Of a DNA stretch of 64,000 nucleotides, positions 12,270 through 25,300 are shown one piece after another (the first letter of the stretch is position 1; every line of letters begins with the position of its first letter). Source of the stretch: Effrenium voratum (taxonomy: Eukaryota > Sar > Dinophyceae > Suessiales > Symbiodiniaceae); assembly GCA_963377175.1 (NCBI GenBank), contig CAUJNA010003772.1, positions 1,191,115-1,255,114 on the forward strand, read 5' to 3'. The notes beneath the pieces were generated by a model. It saw nothing but the letters and a program-made list of their open reading frames with translations. It was not told where the DNA came from and searched no databases. The position numbers and the translations under genes are program-made.

Positions 12270-15200
12270 AGCAAAGCAAAGCAAAGCAAAGCAAAGCAAG
12301 CAAAGCAAGCAAAGCAAGCAAAGCAAGCAAAGCAAGCAAAGCAAGCAAAGCAAGCAAAGCAAGCAAACAAGCAAGCAAACAGCAACATGCTTTTGGGTCA
12401 AATTCCTTGATATGTTGTTTGACCACTGGTTGCCAAGTTTGCCCCTAACCCAAACATGCCATGAGACCTTGTGACAACTGGGAGGGAGGGTTGTCATCTG
12501 AACTCTTGCAAGCGACGGCTGATTTCAATGCTGGCTGACTGAGCACATACTGTCCAACAAAGTTGCCAGTGTGGAGTTTCGCATGCAAATTCAATCCAAC
12601 CTTCAGGTCTCTTTCCTGCCGCCGATGATGATACCGCCACATGTTCTCTGTTTCCCCGCCATCACCCGGAAAAGCAAACACCAACCAAAACCAGGAAACA
12701 GTTGAAAGAGTGAAAGCTCCAAACAAATCAAACAAATCAAACAAATACACATATTTAAAACAAAAGCAACAACAAACAAAAACAACAACATATAACAACA
12801 GCTGCTTTGGGACTTCTGGGCACCTTCACCGCCGCGATGATGTCCGCGAAGCTGGCCGCATCGAAGTACTTCACCCGTGCACAGGCCTCGTCCGACGCCG
12901 GCCGAAAGGTTCCGCCCACGCAGGTACCCGGCAGCTACCCCATCATATCCATCATAAAGCTGGGAATTTTTGGAGGTTGTGCATCTTGCGAGGGCCAATT
13001 GAGCGGCCACAATCCATTTACGTAAGGTCCTGTCACAATGACCATTGAGGCTGACACACACCCACACAGGGCTTACCATCACTCCCGGAAAAGTGCTTCA
13101 GCCTCCAAAATGGTACAACATTCAGAAACACAACGTGGACAACACCTCACCTTTTTTAGGGCGTAGGCTCAGCCCTACCTTCGGGCAACCCGGAGGAACT
13201 CCATGGCGCGCGTCGGCGCATCGCTTCGACACGTTTCGACCCTTCGCCTGGCAGACCTGCGACAGCTCCGCCATGGGCAGCCGGAGGATCTTCCCCCGGC
13301 TCCGCTGCCAGTTCCTGCCGGCTCGCTCGCGGCTGAAGCAGAAAAGGAGCGAAGCACCGATTTGGTGCGAAGAAAGCAAAGAAATCCAGGAACATCAACT
13401 GTGGCCATGGGAAATACGAAAAAGTGTAAATGGGCAACCGGGATGCCGCGCCCTGCCCGGAAAACAGAGAGCTTGTTTCTGAGTCCCAGATATAACCAGA
13501 CTTGGCACCCGTTTTGGGGTTGACTATTTTTTAGAGGCGCGTCTTCCAAGCGAAAGAGGAGGGATCGGGCTGGGCCTTACAACCCCCCTTCCCTCCCCCT
13601 GAACTGTTCGACCTTGTGGCGGGCTACCATTTTCAGCCGAGCAGCTCCATGAGTCGCATCATCTGTGACAGTGACTGCACCTCTGCCGCTGTGGTGGGAA
13701 CCGGCACACGCTCCTGGAGGTTTTGATGGCTGAGAAACACGGAAAAAGGCATGCCTGCCATACAGGCTATGCCTTACCTTACTTCCCTGCCATATCGAAT
13801 ATCACCCTGCAGTACACAACAGAGATGGGAATGCCTTGGTTGTTGCAGCAACTAACCTGCATTTGCAACTTGTGGGGGCGAGGTTGCTAGAAGACCATGC
13901 TCATCGAAAAGAGCCCCACCTTTGGTGGGTTCAATGTTAGGTAGGCGTAGCCAACCACCCACCCTTTCCATTAAAGACACAGTTTTGCTGTGTCTGCAAG
14001 CTCTGTGCAAAGTGCACGGGGCCCACTTGCTTGAAGAACCTTGCCGCAGAACTCCAGTGATACAGTCTTGTCCTTGAGACCCAGCCCCCCTTAACTTGAT
14101 GACAAGGCTGAAACCGATCAAAGTGCCAATTCTTCTTCTTAGGGACATATACCATGAGAAAGAATTCTGTTTGTTGGGGATGGGCTGACTTTCCCCCATG
14201 CACTACTGCAGAGATGGGGAAGAGTTGGCTGCTTCCAAACAACTGAGACCTAAACAGTGGGTTACACGGGCTCCTCATCGCTGTCCCTTCTCCTCGTCCC
14301 TCTTCCTTCGTCGCTGTCCCTCTTCCTTCATGCTGCGAGAGGCTCCCGCGACATCCCCCCGCAATCAACTTGGAGCCCTGAAACGAGGTTCCCTGCTCAA
14401 AGGAGGCTGCTCTGCAAAGTTCTGCTAAGGTCACCGTTGAATTTTCGGCCGGATAACTGGAAACAACTTAGAAGCCAAGAAATCTGCGGGCTAATGTCAG
14501 GAGCAGCTAATCAAAACATGCATGAATTGCAAAAAGTACGGGTCCGCAAGCAACATCGCATAAATATTGACACCTGACCACTGGAAAAAGGCCCAAACCT
14601 AGTCTCACTTCCTGAGTGGGTGCAAGCATACACTGAAAAATGTGTTGCAATCCAGAAACTCCAGAACCTCGGGTCTGGCCCTGAGCACTCGGGCAAACAG
14701 CCCTCACATCTGAACACTGAACGCGCTAGCCGCTAGAGCAGCAAAGCTGCGTGAAAAAGAGCCCACCAACTCCGAGCACACACACACACACATGAATTGC
14801 AAAAGCGGGGTATGAATGCTAATTGCTTGGACCCTTTGGAGTCAAAATTATGGGGATGTGTTGTCTACTTTTCGAGGGTATCCTCCATCAACAATCGGGT
14901 CTAGGATCGTGTGGAATGAGACCCAGCTGTTGGTTGCTCGTTCCTGGCAGCTCGCCCTAGCACCTCCGGCGGGGCATGGCCTCGCAGTTCTGAGTCACTT
15001 GCTGTGTTGCACAAGTTGCAACCTGGAAAGAAGAAACAGGGGACCTTTGATGGTACGTCTTTTGATTTGTTACATGAATCAGCTGAAAGAAGAAACACAA
15101 CACATACATACCGCTGACCTGCGGACATGTGCTATTGCGCCATGGGGTCTTTCTGCCGCAAACCTGGCCTAGAACGCACACAGGGATCAGGGTCCATGTT

Positions 15201-16311
15201 CCACTCAAACATTGCCCCCGGCCCAAAGCAAAGTAGACGACAACATTGGCTGATTCATCTTGTTCAGCCAAGCTTCCTTGGGTTTTCCTCCTTCGGAGGA
15301 GCTTTCTGCTCCTCCTCATCCTCGTCGGCGTCGGCGTTTTCCGATGCTTCGTCATCCGAATCCATCCAAGCAAACTGCTTCCTTCCTCGGGGTGCAACGC
15401 GAGTTGCCGCTCAACGGTGCAAATGAGACCTAAGAGATCACATCACTCCGAGTGCGGCAACACGCCGAGGGGAAGCAGCGTATGCTTTGTTACCCCTTGA
15501 GTGTCTCCAAAGACCTGATCGTAAGGCTAGAACTCAAGGTGGCTAAAGGCAAGCCAAAGGCAACCAAGACAATAGTCTACCAAGGGTTTGAATTATCCTT
15601 TAGGAACGGCTGGAAGCCACCCTGCCCAATAACAATAACAAGAACAAGTGGGCTACACCCCAGCCAAAAAAACAAAAAAACACCACCCAACAAAGAGAAG
15701 CCTTGTCTGACCTGACATATCCGGCCGGGCCGCTCTTCGCTGGGGGCGAGGCATCCGCATCCGCGGCTGGCTCAGGCTCCTCTGGCTTGAGGCGGACCGA
15801 GATGCCCTGAGCCGAGCGGCCGAGCGGAGCGAGCGGAGCTCGTGGCCCCATGGGGCAACCAGTTCAAGGAAGGATGCAAAGAACGCCAGCCCACCCACAT
15901 ATCCATCCCTTGAGAAATGGACATGGACTGGATACTCGGTTCGTAACACCAACTTTGTGTTAAAACACAACTTCTGTGAAATCGGAACTAACTAGGTGAT
16001 TTCTTTGAGAATGTATGCTCTGTGCACGAGGGTGAAAAGAGAAAGCTCAGCTAGAAAGCAGAGAACTGTGGAATAGAAGCGGGCAGAATCGTGGCCGTGT
16101 GCGTGAATTCGGCTGTTCCACGTGTGCCTGACCCGGAAGGCGATGGCACGGCTGCCATGAAATGGTGAACCGCTGCGGACTTTTGTGGGGTCGACCGTCG
16201 ACAGCTCAGTTGTGTTTTGCAGCGTTCCCTTTGCTCGCGGAACGCTATGGGGACCTCTGGGTAGTCAGCCCAGCCTTCAAAAACTTGGTGCTTTCCACTT
16301 TCGTGGGATGA

Positions 16312-16343
<32 letters not shown>

Positions 16344-19300
16344 TGTTAAACTAACATTGATTAATTATCTTGCTTTACGTCGATGCCTCCGAATGGACAA
16401 GGCGGAGAGAGCGTATTCTTCCTATTCAATCCGCTTCTTGAACGTGCTTCAGGTTGTTTTAGCTGTGTCCCGGCCGGGCGGGTCGGCTTCAGAGTGGCAA
16501 AGAGACAGAGAGACAGGAAGAAAAACACAAGACAACAAGAAAACGAGACAGAAGAAGAGAAAGAGAACAAATAGCTTGAGTACCGCCAGTATCAGTGCAT
16601 CCTCAAGATCCCAAAATGGCGCAGTATGCCCCCCCCCCCCCCGCTTTGCAGCCCACACTCCCACAAAACATCACACTCAGCCCGCCAAATAGCCCTGGGA
16701 GCAAGGGCCGCCATTGGCACAGCTGCGAACTTAGGAGCTACGCATCACAGTGAGCTTGGCCACTAGACTTGCTTGTTGGCCACCAGCCCTGTTGCAACTT
16801 GGCAACACATCTGGAGAAATGGCTAGGACTCCTTCAAGCCAGCAAGAAGGAAAGCCCAAGGAACCGATGCGTGGGCGATGGCGCACACCGAATCCCTTCG
16901 GTCCCACTTCCATTTGCCCAGAACACGGCGACCAGTCGCTCGGCCTCTGGCTCTGGTGAAGCACAGCGGAGTGAAGACTTGACCTCGCTGAAACCGGGTT
17001 CAGGCCACACGCAGTCTCAGCATCCTGCATTGAAGTTCTTATTCTTTGTGAGCGAACCACACCCAACCGCATCCAACCACATCGGGGCTTGCATTGTTCT
17101 CCTGGCAAAACTCAGGTGCTGAAGGGGACTGGGGAGGTCCATTGACTAGTCCAGCCCAAACACAAAATGGACTTGCCTTGCTTTGCATCTTGGGGCTGGG
17201 CATGTGCATACCTTGACGCCGCCCCTCTGTACTTTGCAAGTAGCGTTCCCTTCGCCCGAGCTTGGGCAATGCTCTGTATGGCAAATGGAATGCAGTTGCA
17301 AGGTACTTAAGCAAACGTGTTCACATCATAGTGATGAGACAGTAATGTTACATCGCATTCCACATTCCATCTAATTCCCAACTAAAAAAATCAAGGGAAT
17401 TAGGAATGGAATGGAGTGAGAGGAAAGGATGGGATAGATTATAGAGAAAAGCTTTCACATCGAGACAACCCGAGGGTTGCGCCAGCTTCAGCGATGGGAA
17501 CCCAGGACTGATAGACCCTGCGTGCATGCATGTTTGAGGGCGTCCCCTTCTCAGCAGGGACTTTCTTTGCAGCACCTGCACCAGGATGGGGCGCCTAGCT
17601 ACCCGCTTGGCTTGGTTGCGCGGTTCAGCCACGAACTCAGCCCCCCAAACCGTGCCTTCCCAGACTTTGACATCCAGAAAGCACATCACACGGCCGACGC
17701 CATGGGGCAATGCGAGCAAAGATTCGGTGGGAAGAACCTTTAGGGAACCCCCAAGAAGGGCGAGTCAATTTACATCTGCTTTAGCCTGTGGGACGGCAAT
17801 ACAAGCGTTCCAATGTCAATCAGCACCGTGCTTTGCATTCAGGACTTCAAGACTTCGCGCGGTTGTCGGCTGCCACACCGTCTTGAGAGGCCACAAGTGA
17901 CACACTGCACGACCTTTGTCCTGCTGATGATCTCCGATGGGGTGTAGTCTCAGCTGCTGAGTTGAATGGCCACGAAACAAACAGGACTTTCTTTTGCTGG
18001 GTGCGCAAACCAAGAGACCAACAGGAACAAACGCTTGAAGTTCACCATCAGCAGTTCCAACTTAAGGGTGAGGGTATGCCCCAGGCGGCCTCTGCTTTGC
18101 ACCGTGGCCTGGTGGCTTTTGAGCCAAAGCGAGCGAGTCACCAAAGACATGCGACCGAGAGCGGTGCGCTTGGAAACGTCTTGGCTTGGCAACACCCCCC
18201 CCCCCGCTGCCTCGTTGCCAATGGAAGTGGAAGACCGGGCAGTTTCGGAAGCCTTTGGTCTCAACATGTCTCGGCATTGTAAACCATCAAATGTCAGATC
18301 TCATGTCCGGGAAGCGACGCATCCGTCCCGAAAAGGCCCAGGGCGCGGGTCCTGTTAGGGGAACACTTTTGCACGGGGAACCAAGAAGTTAAAAGGGGCT
18401 CCCTACCTTGAGGAGTTGGCTATTCATGGATATGGCATGTCAGATTGCCTTTTTCCTGGTGGAATGGTGGTTTGGAAGGTAGAAGGTTCTTTCCCTTGTG
18501 CGTTTCTCAAGGCTGCAACTCGGCAAGCCCATCCAAGCCAACTCAGAGTAGCCGGAAAATAGGGGGTCGAGAGGCCAAGCATTCATTTCGACCCCCCCCC
18601 CCAATCCACCCACCCACCGCAATCCCCCACATCTTTTCTCCTGGCTAGGCCTAAGCTCCTCGAAAATCCCCGGCCTTCGATCTGCCGAGCGTTGGCTGCC
18701 TTTGTGCTGTGCCGCGGTGCTATCTCTTGCAAAACGTGAAAGGCAACATCCCACACATCACGAGGTGAAAGAGGGCAACCCCTGAATGGCTTTCTCAGCT
18801 AGGCATTCACAGGACAGCTTCGAAGGCAGGAACAAGGCCATCTGCCAAGGCATTGCCAACTCTAACAGCTAGACTTGGCACGGCGCCGTGTTGCTAAGCC
18901 TTGCTGCTACCTTTCCAACAGAGAGGAGTCGCAAAAAAATCCAGGTCTCCTCCAAATCCCTGCGAACTCAGGAAACATTTAAAGCCCTCTTGAACATAGT
19001 CTTCCCGAAAGCGTTCAAACACGTCAAAGGGTAGCCCAATGGATTTGGAGAAGGCAAACCGATCGCGCGGTTTTATTTCTGGAAGATCATCTCATTTTCG
19101 AAGCGATTCTCCTCAATGCCAGTGCCGCCCCGGAGGTATTTGTCGAGAAAGGCTAAGCCATAGGTGTTGATGATCTCGTGCCTGCAGAGCCCAAGACATT
19201 GGCATAGAACGGCTGACAGAAACAACTAGCTCATGGACCTCTGAAGGAAGACGTGAAGAAGGAGTCTCCTGAAAAAACACTGGCACCAAAGAATCGGAAC

Positions 19301-22300
19301 CAGCTTGCACCCAATGTCACCCATTCTTTCTTCAAACTGACCTTGAAAAGGACGCCTATGTGCTCGAGTAGCTTCCATTTCCTTTAATGTTCTTATGAGT
19401 CATTCCATACAAGCTAGCAAAACTAATCTCTAAGGAAAAGTTAAAGTGTGAGAAACGAAACGGCAAAATGCCTTGAAGCGGCTTGGAGTTGGTGGTTCTT
19501 CCTTTGGGGCTTCTCCACACCAAACAAATTTCTCAGCACATCTCTCACAGGGAATGACTCTGTGGCAGGCTGCTGGCGGGCAATGGGAAGAGCATCATAC
19601 ATCTCCCCCGGCTGCGTCAGACTTTTGCTCCGGCCGATGCCATTGCCGTAGCTGGGGTTGTACAACTCACAGCTGGTGAAGCTGCAGTGCCCACCCTCCC
19701 TGATCTCCACCTCAGTGGCATGCGCGGAACATGGAACGCCCCAAGAGATGAAACCGCAGAGCTCCTTTGGCACCCGGAATGAAAGCCATAAAGACGGGGC
19801 CGGCCCACCAGGCGATCAACTTTGCTCGCAGTGCCGTCACGTGGTGTTGCTTTGAAGTCACCAGCCGTGCGGTTTGGCCGAGCCATCAAGCAGCTAGCAA
19901 GTTGCTCAGTGAGTAGAAACAGACCCACCAAAAGAATGGGCTTTTGATGAGTTTCAACGTTGGACTCCACTGAAGTGGGTCCCGTCCCCTTGCGTCCGAG
20001 CTGCCAAGCAGCTGCTCCCTTCGGGCGTCTTGGCATATTGCCTGCACGCCTCCACACCCTCCGCCCCGATGACCGTGTCCTCAGCACCCAAGTTCCTGGA
20101 GCCCTTTTTGAAAAAAGCGGTACCACTGGACAGCTGACCCATTGGCCACAACAAGCTTCCCCGGTGATTCCATGTAGCAGGGTGTTTGCAGGTAGCCAAG
20201 GAAACCAGCCGTGAACAAATGACGCATGTCCGATTGCCCACTATGGCGGTAACTGGGGAAGTCTACACCTTCAGGAAGACCATGCATCAATAAGGGCTTG
20301 AAAGGGACGGCCGACTTCCGCACTCCATGTTCTCAAAAACGGACCGCTCCGGTCCTCGCTACCGACCATGACCATCACCGGGGTGTGGCGGTTTTTCCTC
20401 TCCTTCATCAGCCGCCCGCCAGCAGACATCATAGACGGGCACCTGAAAGAGCAGAAATGCCGTGCAAAGGACAGACAAAAGACCGGCTCAGCAACATCTT
20501 CATGAATCAACCTTGCCGCCTTAAAGGCTGCAAGCTTGAACCCGTGGCCATGTTGGAACGCTTTGGTGGCTGGCTTCCCGGAACTAGCCATGACTAGCGA
20601 ATAACTACACCACATCAGAAATTTCATATCAGGGTTTCGCACATCGGATCATTCAGCTCTTCAGCCTTGGATTGCAAAGAAGGAATGCACGCCAAGGGCA
20701 TACAGCTCAGGATTCGCATGCTCCTTATGCTACGCCTGCTCATCTGTGGCTACTAGGCATCCGCCGCGTGCTTACGCCCCAGTTTGTCTGAGTTTGAAAG
20801 CATGGGCCCAACAAATCGAGAAAGCGGCTTGGCTGCGCTTTTTGTGGTTCCCAAGGTGGGCACACAAGGCGCATCAAGGCGCACCTTGGATCCAAGAGGG
20901 AAGCCTGGAGATCCCGGGTCCCGTGTTCCCCACCCAACAAACAGTAAAAATGGGATGGGCCAGCGGAGCTTGAAAGGGCTCCTTATCTGGCTTCCGGGAA
21001 CATACCTCCCGCACAAAAAGGAACCTCCATCAACATTGGGAACCAAAAGGGATAAAAAAGCAACCCAAAAGGGGAACAGGGTATGTCTAACAATGCAGGA
21101 CCCCCATTTTAGGCTGTATTTGTTTGCTTGGCGCTTCACATTCAACCAGCCCGCCGCTTTGGCGGGTGTCCAGGCCAAGGCCTTAAACATTTACTCGGTT
21201 GCATTCTGCTCTGCAATAAGTTTGTTTTTCTTCTTTATTTCCTAAAAAAGAAAAAACACACTTTTAGTGGTTTAACGGAAAACCCATTATAGTTAACAAA
21301 AAGTTAAAGTCCTAACATCCAAGCCAAATGCCCCAAAGTTCACTTTGCCCACCTTTGCATCCGCAAGACACGCACTTTGCGCGAGCCAAAGCGCATCATC
21401 ACGGCCGCTTTCACGCGATCATCCAACTCTTCGAGCGCCGCTGCCGTCGTCCAGCCGCCGAAGGACATGCCCGTCAAAGCGGCGCGGCTCGTGTCCAGAC
21501 GCCCGGCGAAGCGACTATCCTAGGGACAGTCCCTATTTCTCCTAAAGACATCAACCCTACCCAGTAAAAGGCCAACATTTCAAAAAGGAGCTGCTTAAAA
21601 CCGGAAAAAGAAGAAACTACAGGGACTCCGAACCATCAGACATTGCAAAGCTAGGACAGCTTGCCCCCCATGGTCCTGCCAGAATTTGATTCAGACGCGT
21701 GTACTTCTCTCTGGGGAATCTCAAAAAGAAACTGCCCTGGCTGTCAAGGGCAAGTTCAGGCATAGATTCTGCAGGCATGGCAGGTTTGGCATCCATAACT
21801 TGAAGGGTGTGCTCGTAGCAAGGCAGCAAGTACATTTGCGCTGAAAAAAAGCGAGCCCTCTCGCAAAATATTCAGTTTAGGATACTTTCGTTAAGACCTG
21901 GTCTGAAGGATCCTACAAATTGGTCCTGGCCCATGGCCAGCTTGGACATGCTATCCAGTAGGAACAGCACGTCCTTGGGCCGGTCCGCCTCCATCTGGGC
22001 CTGAGATTCATCTGGTGCGTGGCTGCATTTGAAAACCAAAGGATCCACTAAATGACAAGAGGACAGATCCTAAAACGGTTTGCCGGCTGAACAGGCCAGG
22101 CGGGTCTTAATCGGCGAGCTAGTCAGGTGGAGCTTGGGTGCTTCTATGGTGCCCATTTGCTGCACAAATTGCCCTTCTGCACATTGACCCGCAAAGGAAG
22201 ATCCCACAAGACAGATCCTGCAGGAATGTTTGCGCCTACCTCACTCATGTTCTGCTAACTGCCCATTTCCCGGTGCCAACGGCCCATTCCGCCCCGCGTG

Positions 22301-25300
22301 AAAAGAACGCAAGCCTCTCAGCAAAAGCTGACCCCTTCCAGCCGGCGGGTTCCCGTAACAAATCCCAACAAAACCAAAAGATTCGCCACAACAGATGGGT
22401 GGGATTTTCATCCGGGAGGGAAACTCTTGTCAATTTGAGCCACCTGTTAAGGGCATAAAACAAGGATCCAAAACAGAACCAGAACCCCCTGAAATCCCAA
22501 CTGCTACGTGCTGCCCGGGCGCTCGCTCGCTGCGAGCCCCGCCCGGCTTCACAACTTTGCCATTCACCTGGACAGAGGACATTTGTGGCAGGTCATGTAT
22601 TCGCCCCCCTGAGCCGCAAAGGCACAAGTTGTGCAAAGAAGCGGACTCTTGCACCCCTGCGGGGGCACCGAAAAACAACAAAGAAGCTTGAATCATAGTG
22701 GTTGAAACCGGCCTTTTGGAAAAGTAAGGACCCCCCCTTGCGCAGTATTTCTGCTATTTTTCAAGCCCACTGTTCAGTCCTGAAAATGGAAGCTTTACCC
22801 AGCTTTCCCTCCCAAGCGGCCAGCGAAAGGCTCTGAAGCCAAGGATCCCTGCCTGGGTGTACCGGGCACTGCCGGGGTGGTCGCAAGCCACCACCACGAA
22901 GCCCTGGCAAAGTCGTTTGGGCCGGTGAGGCCCCATGAATCCCACTGGATAAGCCCAAGCCAAATCTGCCAGGGAAGCTGGCCATAGCTGGCCCATCCGA
23001 GGTCATCCAAACCAAGAAACGTGGCCATCCGTTATGTCCACGGGCGAAGGCTCTTCCATGTTCTGACCGCAAAAGGGCAATGCGCCGCCACGCTTTGGAG
23101 ATTCCAAAGGCCAACCTCTTCAAACTGGTTGATACGCCCATTGTTTGAACCGGCCTCCTTTGGCTTTCCCTCTCTAAAGAATACCAGGGACTGGTTGTTT
23201 CGCGGACCCCTTCAACCAGGATTTCTTGAGGGGGGAAAAAGCGATGAAGCCGCCCTGGGCGGTTTTTTGGTAGTTGTGCGGCGGGGCTCCTTCTGCCAAA
23301 ATCACTTGCTTCACATGGAAAAACAATCGCCAGGATGGTCAAGATTTTGGATTTACCATCCCTGACGCCCTTCAGCCACCCACTTCCCTATTCGCTCTCT
23401 TAGCAAGCAGAACTGACTCTGGAGACAAATGCACCAAGACACATGCCGCGCATAAATGGTTGATAGCTCATTTCATCATGCGGGCGTCCGCTGAAAGCAA
23501 TGCCAACAAAGGTCGCAGGTGCAACGCGTTCCACTTGCGCCTTGCAGTGGGAATCCTCATGGCTGCCTGAAGGAAAACCAACCCTATGCCCAAGGCACAT
23601 CTACAGCAGGGTGGGGAAGAACATTTTATGGATTGGGCTATTGATGAATATGGCGTCTGAGGCAGAATGTGGATTTCGGTGTCGCCCTGTCCGTCGAACC
23701 AAGCATCACACTAATCAGCCTCCCACTCCCATTCCCCATCACCAAATGGCGCCCTTCCAAACCCTGACTGGGAGCAGGGCTAGGCCAACCCCCTTGTTAG
23801 GACAAAATTTCGGCCACTGCAGGGGCAGGTTGCTTAAACCAGCTGTGGCCATCTCCACAACAAGAGAAAGGGATCGCCTTGGAATCACAAAAGGTTGCTT
23901 CAAAATCCACCATCTGCAAATTCTATCCCCAAACCAAACCTAAGCGATCCCCCAGAAGAGGACTTACATCACAAGAGCTCGTTGTTTTATTTGTTTCACC
24001 CTCGATTTCCCCCGTCCAAAAACCCCTCGAAACGAGTCGATACGAGTCGCCTGAGAAGCCAAAAACTCGGTCCAGAAGATGTAGCTGGCGCGGAAGGCCC
24101 CGGAGCCGTGGGAGAAGATCACCAGAGGCCACGGCTCTTTGGGCTCCAGAAGCCGCGCGTCGCGCTGCGCGGTGTTGGGCCAGGTCTCCTTAAGCTGATG
24201 GCTGGGAGCTGGCATGCAGACCGGCATTCAACCAAACACACGGGTACGTATATAAATAAATAAACAAATAAATAACTAAATAAATAAATGCATAAACAAA
24301 TAAATAAATAAATATATATATATACATAATTTGCACGCCTACATATGCACACATAGCCATGTGCATGTGTGCAATGGTGCTAGCAACAAACAAATGTGTG
24401 TCTGCATACGTGCTTCTAGACAAACTAGGTGCAACTATGCAAACCTATGCATACAGCGTACATATGTAGGTGCATACATATATATATATGTATGGGTAGT
24501 GCGTGTATGCATTTCCGATTGGGTTTGCATATGAAACGCATGATGTTGCTTGCTTCAATCTTGGTTAGCATCAGGTTTGACGAGGGACATGTAGCAAGCG
24601 CGCGGTTGGCGAGAGAGATGCCCAGTGACCGCAACCAAGAGTTGCTGGGGAAAAGTTCGGCAGATTCGCAATAAACCATCCCCACTGGTTGCCTTTAAGG
24701 GAATCCCTAGGTTCATTCCCAATACCCTGGGCCACTCCCTACTGAGCAACAGCAAGAAAGGCTTTTTTAAAAGTCAAAACAAATTTTGGAAAATCAAAAC
24801 ACTGGATCAGGCATATCCCAAAAGGCGCGAATTTGTTGGATTGGAGGGTTCGCTGCCTGTTCTCTATGCACATTCCCACATCATTTGCAATGGGAATTTA
24901 AATAAACATCCGGTCCAATGGCCATGACTCCGTAACCTCAACCAAAACAAGCTAGAATCTCGATTCTTCGGCGACTCCAAGACCTCGGGCCAAAAAGTGA
25001 TGACCCCACAATGGCACAAGGGGTTTCACCGGGGTCCTTATCTTCCTTACAATCACCAAGCAGAAGCTGACTTCAAATTTGGTTGCTTAAAGCCACTTCG
25101 AACTGAAGGAAAATATGTCGGTACCCCGCACCGTTTAGGGAATTCTGAAGCACCCATTGAGGGCAAAGGCTGGAATTGTGGCATCTGCGGTGGTTGCTTT
25201 TGGGTTCCCTTTAAAGCAACACCACAGGGTACTCTCAACAAAAGGATGCACTCATACGTTGGTGCGTCCACTTCGAGCTCCGAGGCACGTCCAACTCCCG

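Noticed and set aside
12068..12497. Long minus-strand frames of Leu/Cys/Ala and plus-strand Lys/Gln/Ala frames
   Set aside because: They are translations of the CAAG/CAAAG microsatellite and carry no other protein signal.
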